NCBI RefSeq assembly: GCF_003568665.1
Contig: NZ_QXMH01000002.1
Span: forward strand, 434,001 to 498,000
Direction: 5' to 3'
DNA: 64,000 bases
From: Chitinophaga alhagiae
GTDB taxonomy: Bacteria > Bacteroidota > Bacteroidia > Chitinophagales > Chitinophagaceae
Shown here: piece after piece, positions 9,135-17,544 of the stretch
How the letters are laid out: each line of letters begins with the position of its first letter
How positions within the stretch are numbered: the first letter of the stretch is position 1
Made by a program: the position numbers and the translations under genes
The notes under the pieces: model-generated
Databases searched by the model: none
Told to the model about the DNA's origin: nothing
Seen by the model: only the letters and a program-made list of their open reading frames with translations

Positions 9135-9156
9135 GGGAAGTGTTGGCGCACTTCCC
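9135..9156 (+). repeat. Second stem-loop in the fecR-susC leader, just before the susC start
   Basis: A perfect 8-bp stem GGGAAGTG (9135-9142) and CACTTCCC (9149-9156) around the loop TTGGCG (9143-9148). It ends 12 nt before the susC ATG. Relative to the upstream copy, one pair is changed on both sides (C-G to T-A), which suggests selection for the structure. Confidence 0.65.
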
Positions 9157-9168
9157 GGAGTTTAGAAA

Positions 9169-12100
9169 ATGTATAAGGCTATTCACTCACTAAACCATAA
9201 CAAAGTTATGAAACTCCCGCTATTGTTAGCTATGAAACTATTTACGCTATTGCTTCTCCTGGGTTTCCAGGTGTATGCCGCTACCGGGGCAGGGCAGGAC
9301 AGGATCAGCCTGGACCTGCACAAAAGCAGTATACGCAAAGTGCTCAACGAAGTAGAAAAACAGACCAGCTACCGCTTTGTTTATCACAGCGGTACCCTTC
9401 CTGAAAGCCAGCGTGTAAGCATTTCCGTGCAAAATGCGGAGCTGGCGCTGGTACTGTCTCGCGCGTTTGCCGGGCTGCCGCTGGAATATGTGGTAAAGGA
9501 AGATAACCTGGTGGTGATCGTGTCTGCCGCGCAGCCGGCCGCGTTGCAGGAAAAAGTGATCAAAGGCCGGGTAACAGGGGCTTCCGGGGAAGCATTGCCC
9601 GGCGTGGCCGTGCGCATTACCGGTACCAGCACCGGCGCCGCCACAGATGAAGACGGGCGCTTTGCCATTACGGTGGGCGAAGGAGCAAAAACGCTGGATT
9701 TCAGCCTGCTGGGCTTCACGCCGCAGCAGGTGGTCATTGGCGCGCAAACGGAGATCAACGTGGTGATGCAGCCCTCTACCACCAGCCTGGGAGAAGTGGT
9801 GGTAACGGGGTACACCGGGTATAACAGGAGCAAATCGGTTTCAGCGGCTACAACGGTAGGTGGCGATGTGATCAACGAAGTGCCGGCCGCCACGTTTGAA
9901 CAGGCCCTCCAGGGGCGCGTGCCGGGCCTGAGCGTGAATGCTGTGTCCGGCCAGCCGGGTACCAGCGCGCAGGTAACGCTGCGGGGCGTGGGCACCATAG
10001 CGGGCAATACGAACGTACTGTACGTGATGGACGGGGTGCCCATTGAGGCCAATGCCTTCCAGGCCATCAACCCCGGAGATATTGAATCGGTGACCGTATT
10101 TAAAGATGCGTCCGCAAAGGCCTTGTACGGCTCCCGCGGCTCCAATGGCGTGATCGTGATCACCACCAAAAAAGGCAAATCAGGAAAAGTAGCGGTGGAG
10201 TACCGCTCCCAATACGGCCTTTCCACGCTCACCTCACCAAAGTTCAATATGATGAACTCCCCGCAGCGGAAGGAGTTTGAAGAAGGCATAGGGCTGGAAA
10301 CCGGCGCGGAAGCCGGCCCCTTCTGGACCTATTCCCGGCAGAACCCGGAATACGCCGGTAAAAGCGCGGCGGAAAAAGCGGCGGCAGACCGCATTGTAGA
10401 CAGCCTGCTGCAGATGGACACAGACTGGCGGGACCTTTTTATGCGCAACGGCCGGTACATGGAGCAGCAGGTTAGCGCCAGCGGCGGCAATGAAAATATC
10501 AAGTTCTATTCGTCCCTCAATTATTTTGACCAGCAGGGGCTGGTGCGGGTATCAGGCCTCAAACGTTACACCGTCAGGAACAACCTGGACTTCACGGCGG
10601 GCAAATTCACCGCCAACCTGAACGCCAACCTGGGGTATTCCAAAAGCAGCCTGATACAGAGCGAAGGCAGCACTGCCGCCAACAACCCGCTGTCTGCCGT
10701 ATACTACGCGCTGCCCTATGAATATCCTTTTGCGCCAGACGGCAAGCTGGTCACCACCGGAGACGGTGCTGACTACCCCGTGCTGGACCTGCGCGAAGGC
10801 AGCGACTCTTACGAAAGGATGCTGAATACTTCCAGGCTGCAGAACCAGCTGAAGATGATCATCAGCACCTCGCTCAACTACGAGATCATAAAAGGGCTGG
10901 TTGCCAAAACAAGATTGGGTGTGGATTACAGGGACCAGACCAACCAAGAATGGATCAACCCGGACTCCTATGCCGGGCGCAGGGTATCTAACGGCCGGCA
11001 GGGCAGCTATGCAGAGGGCGTTAATCGCCGGTCTTCCATCATTTCCACCTCGGGCCTTACCTACAGTAATATTTTCAACAGCAGGCATGACCTGGAAGTG
11101 TCTGCTTATTTCGAATACCTCGAAAATTCTGTCCGTTCTTTCGGCTATACAGGCTACGGCCTGGACCCGCGCCTGCCGCAAACGCCGGCCGGTGTTGGTG
11201 ATCCTGGCACCTTTGTGCCGCTGCTGAACGGCGGCAAGTCCAAGAACGCCACCGCCTCCTACATTGGCCTGCTGCGTTATACCTACAACAATAAATACAC
11301 TTTCAACGGCAGCTACCGCTACGATGGTTCTTCCATGGTGCCTGAAAGCAACCGCTGGCATGGTTTCTACTCCCTGGGCGTTAGCTGGGAAGCTAAACGC
11401 GAAGCATTCCTGCAGAACATAGACTTTGTTCCCATGCTGCGTGTAAGGGCCAGCTACGGTACCACGGCCAGCCAGTTCATCAACGACTTTGCTTACCTGG
11501 CTACCTTTACCAGGGGCAGCTACGGCGGCAACCCGGCCATTGTGCCCAGCCAGCCCGGTAATGCGGACTATGACTGGGAGTATGCCAAAGAGATGAATAT
11601 CGGTTTCGACCTGGGCCTTACCCCGTCCAACCGCATCCGCCTTACCGCGGAATACTACAACCGTGTAACGAGCAACCTGTTCATAGACCAGCGGCTGTCT
11701 TTCACCGCCGGCGTACCCGATGAAACGCTGCCCATCAGCTCCGGGAAAATGCGCAACCGCGGCGTTGAGCTGGACCTGCAGGGAGACATCATCCGCAGAA
11801 AAGACTTTACCTGGACGCTGGGTGCAAACATGGCCTATAACAAAAACAAGGTGCTGGACCTTGGCGGCGCTGACGAGTTCGAATACGGGTACACCGGCAT
11901 TATCCGCGTTGGGTTGCCCTTCGGCTCCCACTACGCGCCCAAGTGGGCCGGCGTAGACCCCGCCAACGGAGACCCGCTGTATTACGATACAGAGGGCAAG
12001 ATCACTACCGAGTATGACGCTGCCACCATGAGCGTGGCGGAGTTCGGTACCTACATCCCGGAGATCACCGGGGGGATCAATACCGGCATCACCTGGAAGA

Positions 12101-12528
12101 ATTTTTATGTCAATGCGCTCCTGAGCTTCAACACCCGTGTGATGCGGTACAACAACGAAGATTATTTCAACGAGAACCCCAGCTTCATCACCAGCAACCA
12201 AAGCATCCGGCTGTTGTATGACCGCTGGAAGAAACCGGGAGACCAGGCCCTGTTGCCACGGATCAGCGCGGACCGCAACTACACATCAAGAGACATCCAG
12301 AACGCGTCTTTCCTGCGCCTGCGCAACGCCAACATCGGGTACAACCTGCCAAAGCATGTGCTCAGCGGCCTGCGTTTCATCAACGGTGCGCAGATCTACC
12401 TGCAGGGCCAGAACCTGCTGACCTGGACAAAGTGGAGGGGCTTTGACCCTGAAAACGGCAACGAATACGCCCGCTTCAGCTATCCCACCCCCAGGACCTA
12501 TGTGGTAGGTTTAAACGTTAACTTTTAA
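9169..12528 (+). CDS. SusC/RagA-family TonB-dependent receptor with STN domain
   Basis: A 1,119-residue outer-membrane receptor. It has a long signal region ending near AATGAGQ, an STN domain (about 43-115, LDLHKSSIRKVLNEVEKQTSYRF ... ISVQNAELALVLSRAF), a carboxypeptidase-regulatory-like domain (VIKGRVTGASGEALPGVAVRI), a plug (VVVTGYTG ... LQGRVPGLSVNAVSG ... VLYVMDGVPI) and a barrel ending YVVGLNVNF. The STN domain fits control through the FecR protein encoded directly upstream. The operon continues with susD and two secreted peptidases of the cyanophycin/isoaspartyl type. The imported ligand is therefore probably a peptide or amino-acid polymer and not a sugar (inference). An alternative start is the ATG at 9208. 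Confidence 0.95.
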   Translation: MYKAIHSLNHNKVMKLPLLLAMKLFTLLLLLGFQVYAATGAGQDRISLDLHKSSIRKVLNEVEKQTSYRFVYHSGTLPESQRVSISVQNAELALVLSRAFAGLPLEYVVKEDNLVVIVSAAQPAALQEKVIKGRVTGASGEALPGVAVRITGTSTGAATDEDGRFAITVGEGAKTLDFSLLGFTPQQVVIGAQTEINVVMQPSTTSLGEVVVTGYTGYNRSKSVSAATTVGGDVINEVPAATFEQALQGRVPGLSVNAVSGQPGTSAQVTLRGVGTIAGNTNVLYVMDGVPIEANAFQAINPGDIESVTVFKDASAKALYGSRGSNGVIVITTKKGKSGKVAVEYRSQYGLSTLTSPKFNMMNSPQRKEFEEGIGLETGAEAGPFWTYSRQNPEYAGKSAAEKAAADRIVDSLLQMDTDWRDLFMRNGRYMEQQVSASGGNENIKFYSSLNYFDQQGLVRVSGLKRYTVRNNLDFTAGKFTANLNANLGYSKSSLIQSEGSTAANNPLSAVYYALPYEYPFAPDGKLVTTGDGADYPVLDLREGSDSYERMLNTSRLQNQLKMIISTSLNYEIIKGLVAKTRLGVDYRDQTNQEWINPDSYAGRRVSNGRQGSYAEGVNRRSSIISTSGLTYSNIFNSRHDLEVSAYFEYLENSVRSFGYTGYGLDPRLPQTPAGVGDPGTFVPLLNGGKSKNATASYIGLLRYTYNNKYTFNGSYRYDGSSMVPESNRWHGFYSLGVSWEAKREAFLQNIDFVPMLRVRASYGTTASQFINDFAYLATFTRGSYGGNPAIVPSQPGNADYDWEYAKEMNIGFDLGLTPSNRIRLTAEYYNRVTSNLFIDQRLSFTAGVPDETLPISSGKMRNRGVELDLQGDIIRRKDFTWTLGANMAYNKNKVLDLGGADEFEYGYTGIIRVGLPFGSHYAPKWAGVDPANGDPLYYDTEGKITTEYDAATMSVAEFGTYIPEITGGINTGITWKNFYVNALLSFNTRVMRYNNEDYFNENPSFITSNQSIRLLYDRWKKPGDQALLPRISADRNYTSRDIQNASFLRLRNANIGYNLPKHVLSGLRFINGAQIYLQGQNLLTWTKWRGFDPENGNEYARFSYPTPRTYVVGLNVNF

Positions 12529-12540
12529 TCTTCTTCCGGC

Positions 12541-13956
12541 ATGAAAAAGTATTTTCTCTTCATAATCGCTATCACTTTTGCTGCTGCCGCGTGCAACAAG
12601 CAGCTGGACCTCCGCCCGTCGGATTATATAGACCCGGAAGGCGCTTACCGGAACGTGGACGATATTGGCCAGGGGCTATTGGGCGCCTATTCCGTACTGA
12701 GTTATTATTCCAGCGTCCGTTACACGTCCCTGATAACGGACGAGAACATGCTGCCTTCCGAAAACAGCACCGGCTCCGGCGTTGCCACACACCGCTGGCA
12801 GTACGACGGCAGCTTTCTGCATGATGCCTGGAAAGACAATTACATTGCCATAGACCGCGTGAACCGCGCGCTCAGCGCTTCCCGCGGGGTGCCCGTGAAA
12901 CAGTCTGAAGAAGAAACACTGGCCCAGTACCAGGGAGAGCTGCTGGCGCTGCGGGCATACTGCCACCTGGAACTGGTGCGCAACTTTGCCGAAAAATATG
13001 AGGCGTCGGCCATGGGCGTGCCGTATATGGACAGCTCCTACATCGGTAAACCGGCCAGGCTGTCATTTGCCGCTACCATGCAGAAGATCAATGAAGACCT
13101 TGTGGCCGCCAAAGCATTGATCCCCGCGGGTTTTGATGACCGTACAAGGCTTACCAAAGCCGCGGTGTCTGCCCTGCAGGCACGTGTGGCCCTGTATGAA
13201 AAGAACTGGGCCAATGCCATCACCTATGCCACAGAAGCGATCAATGCATTGCCGCTGGCCACCCGCGCCCAGTTCCCGCAGATATGGAAAGACAACAGCA
13301 CCGCCGAAGTGTTCTGGAAACTCAAAAGGGTAGCGGGAGACGAAGAGGTAGGTGGATTTTATACGCAGGCCGGCTTCCTTGACAATCCCGCCGGCAGCAG
13401 GCTTTACTACGCCGCGTCTTTCAAGCTCACCAACCTGTTCGACAAAACGAACGACATCCGCTTTTCCTCCTACATCAAAATAGACCCGGGCCGCCAGGCC
13501 GCCGGCCAGGTGCCGAACGCTGTCATAAAATATATCAGCGCAAATCCCTCCATGGCCAACCTGGTAGACCTCAAACTGCTGCGTACCGGTGAAATGTACC
13601 TGATACGCGCGGAGGCCTATGCGGAAGAAGATGAGCCGGGGCTTGCCGCGGCAGACATCAACAACTTGCGCGCCGCGCGTATTGCGGGCTACACGCCGGT
13701 AACCTTTGCAGACAAGAACGCGCTGATCAGCGCCGTGATCACAGAACGGTTCAAGGAGCTGGCATTTGAAGGCCACCGGCATTTTGACCTGCGGAGGAGG
13801 GACCTCAATATTTCCCGTAATCCTGAAGACGCCGTGAACGCGCTGGGCGCCGTGCTGCTCACCCCGGAAGATCCGGAATATGTATTCCCCATTCCCAACA
13901 GCGAGCTGCGCGCCAACCCGAACATCAAACAGAACCCTGGCTACGTGAACAAATAA
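12541..13956 (+). CDS. SusD/RagB-family surface nutrient-binding lipoprotein
   Basis: A 471-residue lipoprotein with the signal MKKYFLFIIAITFAAAAC (lipid-carrying Cys18) and SusD blocks: an N-terminal segment (LRPSDYIDPEGAYRNVDDIGQGLLGAYSVL), helices (GELLALRAYCHLELVRNFAEKYEA) and the RagB-type C-terminus (EMYLIRAEAYAEEDEPGLAAADINNLR ... ERFKELAFEGHRHFDLRRRDLNI ... YVFPIPNSELRANPNIKQNPGY). It lies 12 bp after susC and 3 bp before the cyanophycinase-like gene, so all are one operon. It is expected to cap the SusC channel and bind the substrate that the two downstream peptidases process. Confidence 0.94.
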   Translation: MKKYFLFIIAITFAAAACNKQLDLRPSDYIDPEGAYRNVDDIGQGLLGAYSVLSYYSSVRYTSLITDENMLPSENSTGSGVATHRWQYDGSFLHDAWKDNYIAIDRVNRALSASRGVPVKQSEEETLAQYQGELLALRAYCHLELVRNFAEKYEASAMGVPYMDSSYIGKPARLSFAATMQKINEDLVAAKALIPAGFDDRTRLTKAAVSALQARVALYEKNWANAITYATEAINALPLATRAQFPQIWKDNSTAEVFWKLKRVAGDEEVGGFYTQAGFLDNPAGSRLYYAASFKLTNLFDKTNDIRFSSYIKIDPGRQAAGQVPNAVIKYISANPSMANLVDLKLLRTGEMYLIRAEAYAEEDEPGLAAADINNLRAARIAGYTPVTFADKNALISAVITERFKELAFEGHRHFDLRRRDLNISRNPEDAVNALGAVLLTPEDPEYVFPIPNSELRANPNIKQNPGYVNK

Positions 13957-13959
13957 AGC

Positions 13960-14988
13960 ATGAAACAACTACTGACAGTTATTTTTACAACAGCCTGCCT
14001 GTATGCGCAGGCGCAAACCATCAGGGAGGCCAGGCAGGTCAGCGGCCGGGTAGCCTCCCTGGGCGTTACCGGAGATACGGCAGACGTAGTGACACACACA
14101 CGGGGCGGCGTAGCCCTTGTAGGCGGCGGCGGGGACGTGCCGGGCGCATTCCGGTGGATGATAGACCGCAGCGGGGGCGGGAACGTAGTAGTGATACGCG
14201 CTTCCAGCAACTACCTCTATAACCGTACTATTGACAGCCTGGGCAAGGTGGCTTCTGTGGAAACGCTCCTGATAGATTCACGCGAGGTGGCGGATAACCC
14301 TGCGGTAGCGCGCGTGATCCGCAACGCGGAGATGCTCTTTATTTCAGGCGGGGACCAGTCCAATTACATGAACTTCTGGCGCGGTACCGCCACGGCTGAA
14401 GCCATCAACTACCTGCTGAACGAAAAGAAAGTGCCGGTAGGCGGTACCAGCGCGGGATGCGCTGTGCTCACCGGCATGTACTACAGCGGGGAGAATGGCA
14501 GCGCCACGGCGGAGGCGCTGCAAAACCCCTACACCGATCTGGTAACGCTGTACAACAACGATTTTCTCCGCCCGCCCTTCCTGCACAATGTGATCAGCGA
14601 CCAGCACTACGTAGCCCGTAAACGCCAGGGAAGGCACATGGCATTCCTGGCCCGCATTATCACAGACTGGAAAGTATTTCCCAGGGGCATTGCGCCGGAT
14701 GAAAGAACGGCGGTATGTATAGATGAAAAGGGCGCCGCGCGGGTATTCGGGGAGGGGAAGGCCTACTTCCTCATCACAGGTCCCCGGCATGCGCCGGAAC
14801 AATGCGCCCCCGGCAAACCCGTGCAATGGTCAGGTAACAGGATGGCGGTAAGCGTATACGAACTGCAGGGCGCCGCCGGCGGGAACGGGTATTTTTCCGT
14901 AGCCGATTTTAACCCCGCTAAAGCGAAAGGAGGAAAATGGTATTACTGGTGGGTAGAAAATGGTAACTTAAAGGAAAGAGCAAAATAA
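13960..14988 (+). CDS. Exported cyanophycinase-like peptidase (family S51)
   Basis: A 342-residue protein with a signal peptide (MKQLLTVIFTTACLYAQAQ). The class I glutamine-amidotransferase-like fold of S51 peptidases is visible: GGVALVGGGGDVPGAF (about 49-64), LFISGGDQSNYMNFWRGT (about 126-143) and the nucleophile elbow VGGTSAGCAVL with Ser164. Cyanophycinases cut the poly-aspartate backbone of multi-arginyl-poly-aspartate and release beta-Asp-Arg dipeptides; other S51 members cut alpha-aspartyl bonds. The next gene, 1 bp away, encodes an isoaspartyl peptidase, which would split exactly such dipeptides. Together with the upstream SusC/SusD this suggests uptake and degradation of aspartyl-rich peptides. 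Substrate specificity is inferred, not shown. Confidence 0.85.
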   Translation: MKQLLTVIFTTACLYAQAQTIREARQVSGRVASLGVTGDTADVVTHTRGGVALVGGGGDVPGAFRWMIDRSGGGNVVVIRASSNYLYNRTIDSLGKVASVETLLIDSREVADNPAVARVIRNAEMLFISGGDQSNYMNFWRGTATAEAINYLLNEKKVPVGGTSAGCAVLTGMYYSGENGSATAEALQNPYTDLVTLYNNDFLRPPFLHNVISDQHYVARKRQGRHMAFLARIITDWKVFPRGIAPDERTAVCIDEKGAARVFGEGKAYFLITGPRHAPEQCAPGKPVQWSGNRMAVSVYELQGAAGGNGYFSVADFNPAKAKGGKWYYWWVENGNLKERAK

Positions 14989-14989
14989 T

Positions 14990-16036
14990 ATGTATAGACA
15001 TCTTTTAATGCTGCTGGCCGCGGCCGTCACCACAACGTTCAGCGGCTGCATGCAGCAGGCGCCGGCAACAAAAGCCGGCAACTATGTACTGGTGGTGCAT
15101 GGCGGGGCGGGCACCATCCTCAGAAAGAGCATGACGCCCGAAAAGGAAGCGCAATACCGCGCCGGGCTTGAAGCCGCATTGAAAAAAGGATATGAAGTGC
15201 TGCAGGCAGGCGGCTCTAGTATAGACGCGGTGGAAGGCACTATCAGGATACTGGAAGACAACCCCCTGTTTAATGCCGGCAAAGGCGCCGTATTTACGCA
15301 CGACGGGCGTAATGAACTGGATGCCTCCATCATGAACGGGAACGGGCTGGCTGCGGGTGCTGTTGCGGGCGTACGTACCATCAAAAACCCCATCTCCCTG
15401 GCAAGGGCGGTGATGGAAAAGTCTGGTCATGTAATGATGGCCGGCCGTGGCGCGGAACAATTTGCCGCGGAGGCGGGCATAGAGATCGTAGATACTGCTT
15501 ACTTCCGGACGGAAGCGCGCTGGCAGGGCCTGCAAAAGGCGCTGGAAGAGGATTCCATAAAAGCCAAGCTGGACCATAGCTATGTGCCGCAGCAAGACCC
15601 CGGCATCCGCCACAACGATAACAAGTTCGGAACGGTAGGCTGCGTGGCCCTGGATAACAAAGGGAACCTTGCGGCCGGCACTTCCACCGGCGGCATGACC
15701 AACAAAAAATATGGCCGCATTGGCGATTCTCCCGTCATAGGCGCGGGCACTTATGCCAACAACCGCACCGTGGCCGTATCCTGCACAGGCTGGGGCGAGT
15801 TTTACATCCGCAACGTGGTGGCGCATGACCTTTCCGCCATGATGGAATACAAAGGGATGCCCGTGGAAGAAGCGGGCAAGGCCGTGATCAAAAAAGTGGG
15901 AGACCTTGGCGGAGATGGAGGGCTGATTGCGCTGGACAAAGACGGGAACATGGCCATGCCCTTCAATACGGAAGGCATGTACCGCGGTGCGGTAACGAAA
16001 GACGGAAAAATAGAGATACTGATCTATAAAGATTAA
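14990..16036 (+). CDS. Isoaspartyl peptidase / L-asparaginase-type Ntn hydrolase, predicted lipoprotein
   Basis: A 348-residue plant-type asparaginase family protein. The start (MYRHLLMLLAAAVTTTFSGC) looks like a lipoprotein signal with Cys20. The precursor is self-cleaved before Thr215 in DNKFGTVGCVAL, and the substrate-binding motif AGTSTGGMTNKKYGRIGDSPVIGAGTYA follows. Such enzymes hydrolyse beta-aspartyl dipeptides and, more weakly, asparagine. Here it would act in the periplasm or on the membrane on products of the neighbouring cyanophycinase-like enzyme. It closes the operon; a hairpin terminator follows 20 bp later. All key residues of the family are seen. Confidence 0.93.
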   Translation: MYRHLLMLLAAAVTTTFSGCMQQAPATKAGNYVLVVHGGAGTILRKSMTPEKEAQYRAGLEAALKKGYEVLQAGGSSIDAVEGTIRILEDNPLFNAGKGAVFTHDGRNELDASIMNGNGLAAGAVAGVRTIKNPISLARAVMEKSGHVMMAGRGAEQFAAEAGIEIVDTAYFRTEARWQGLQKALEEDSIKAKLDHSYVPQQDPGIRHNDNKFGTVGCVALDNKGNLAAGTSTGGMTNKKYGRIGDSPVIGAGTYANNRTVAVSCTGWGEFYIRNVVAHDLSAMMEYKGMPVEEAGKAVIKKVGDLGGDGGLIALDKDGNMAMPFNTEGMYRGAVTKDGKIEILIYKD

Positions 16037-16056
16037 ACCTGCAAGTGGATATCACG

Positions 16057-16086
16057 AAGCCGCTTTCCGGTAGGAGAGCGGCTTTT
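16057..16086 (+). terminator. Rho-independent terminator of the peptidase operon
   Basis: A 12-bp stem with one G-T wobble (AAGCCGCTTTCC at 16057-16068, GGAGAGCGGCTT at 16073-16084), loop GGTA, and TTTT at the end. It lies 20 bp after the isoaspartyl peptidase stop. Confidence 0.85.
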
Positions 16087-16154
16087 GTATTGCCAGTACG
16101 GCGGCAATACCGCGGCCGCGTGCCGGCCTGTCAAAAAAATGGTTGAATAAGTGA

Positions 16155-16167
16155 ATATTGTTCCGTA
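16155..16167 (+). promoter_or_regulatory. ATATTGTTCCGTA motif upstream of the enolase-superfamily gene
   Basis: This 13-mer occurs 11 bp before the start at 16179. Its exact reverse complement lies at 19594-19606 in front of the luxR-type gene. A similar TATATTGTGCATA lies before the gntP gene. It is a candidate operator, or a promoter element, shared by this small gene group. Confidence 0.45.
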
Positions 16168-16178
16168 CTTTTTAAAAC

Positions 16179-17537
16179 ATGTACAGAAGAGACTTTATCA
16201 GGGCCGCGGGCATTATGGCCATGCCTGCTCCTCATCTGGCGCCCGCCGCCGCCCCGCCCCGCATCCGCGTTGTGAAAGCCGCCGCCCGCTTTGAGCGGGA
16301 ACCGCTGCTGAGACCGTTCGGCTTTAAAGGCAACTATCTTACAGAATTGTGGCAGGTGGCCACGCGCCTCACCGCAGCCTCGGGTAACAGCGGTATTGGA
16401 CTGGCTACGCAAAGCGTGCTGTATGGCGATGCGGAACTGTTTGCCGCGCATACCGAACTGAAAGGCAATGCCATGATGTTTGCGCTCGTGCAGGAAACGC
16501 TTGACATTGTGAAGGCCACGCCGTTTACCACGCCCATAGACCTGCAGGAAAAAATATTGCCCCGTGTAATTGCCGCAGGTAAGGAAATTACAGGGCGGCA
16601 GCAACTGCATTATAACTTTGTGCTGAACGCGCTGGTGAGCATAGATAACGCTGCCTGGCTGCTGTACGCGGCGGAAAACAACTGCCGCACCTTTGATGAA
16701 ATGATACCCGCCCCTTACCGCGCGGCTTTGGGCTACCGCAATAAACAGATCGCCGTGCTCTTCCAGGTATCTTACAATATGCCGGTAGCGGATATTGTAA
16801 AAGCCGTAAAAGACGGGTATTTTATCATCAAGATAAAAACCGGCTCCCCCGGCAGCCAGGAAGAGATGCTGGCATTTGATATGGCGCGCCTCACAGAGAT
16901 CCACAACGCGCTGAAAGACCTCCCTCAGCCGCATACTGCGCATGGAAATATCTGGTACACGATGGACGCCAACGGCAGGTATGCGGAAAAAGATACGCTT
17001 CGCCGTTACCTGGACCATGCAAAGAGCATCGGCGCGTTTGACCGCATACTGGTGTATGAAGAGCCTTTCCGTGAAGACATGCGGGAACCGGTGGGAGACC
17101 TGGGCGTTCGCCTGGGCGCCGATGAAAGCGTGCATTCCGAGCGGGACGCCCTGCAGCGCCTGCAGCAGGGTTACAGCGTGCTGGTACTGAAAGGCATTGC
17201 CAAAACCCTGAGCCTGAGCATGCGCATAGCCAAACTGGCGGAAGAAAAGAAAGTGCCCTGCCTCTGTGCGGACCTCACCGTAAATCCTGTGCTGGTAGAC
17301 TGGCATAAGAACCTCGCCGCCCGCCTGGCGCCTTTCCCCGGCGTAGGCATGGGCCTTATGGAAACCAACGGGGATATGAATTACCGGCACTGGGCGGAGA
17401 TGAAAGGGTACCTTCCCGCTGAAGGCGCATCGTGGACGGACGCGCAACAAGGCGTATTCAACCTTGGTGCGGATTTTTATGCCGGCAGCGGGGGAATTTT
17501 CAAGCCTTCCCGGCACTACGAAGATCTGTTCAAATAG
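16179..17537 (+). CDS. Tat-exported enolase-superfamily enzyme (MLE subgroup, possibly an epimerase)
   Basis: A 452-residue protein. The N-terminus MYRRDFIRAAGIMAMPA fits a twin-arginine signal. The barrel carries the catalytic set of the muconate-lactonizing-enzyme subgroup: K218 and K220 (FIIKIKTG), metal ligands D263 (TMDANG), E294 (VYEEPF) and D315 (LGADES), and the opposite base K338 (VLVLKGI). Members of this subgroup include dipeptide epimerases, N-acylamino-acid racemases and lactonizing enzymes. Because the preceding operon handles peptides and the facing gene is a GntP acid transporter, both a dipeptide epimerase and an acid-sugar enzyme are possible. At about 450 residues it is longer than typical cytosolic dipeptide epimerases. 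It has its own promoter region after the terminator at 16086. Confidence 0.8.
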   Translation: MYRRDFIRAAGIMAMPAPHLAPAAAPPRIRVVKAAARFEREPLLRPFGFKGNYLTELWQVATRLTAASGNSGIGLATQSVLYGDAELFAAHTELKGNAMMFALVQETLDIVKATPFTTPIDLQEKILPRVIAAGKEITGRQQLHYNFVLNALVSIDNAAWLLYAAENNCRTFDEMIPAPYRAALGYRNKQIAVLFQVSYNMPVADIVKAVKDGYFIIKIKTGSPGSQEEMLAFDMARLTEIHNALKDLPQPHTAHGNIWYTMDANGRYAEKDTLRRYLDHAKSIGAFDRILVYEEPFREDMREPVGDLGVRLGADESVHSERDALQRLQQGYSVLVLKGIAKTLSLSMRIAKLAEEKKVPCLCADLTVNPVLVDWHKNLAARLAPFPGVGMGLMETNGDMNYRHWAEMKGYLPAEGASWTDAQQGVFNLGADFYAGSGGIFKPSRHYEDLFK

Positions 17538-17544
17538 GCAGCTT

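Noticed and set aside
10552..12201. A 549-codon reverse frame within susC
   Set aside because: Shadow of the GC-rich SusC barrel region; no signal peptide, domain or partner.
16131..17516. A 461-codon reverse frame within the enolase-superfamily gene
   Set aside because: Antisense to a gene with a complete catalytic set; no motifs of its own.
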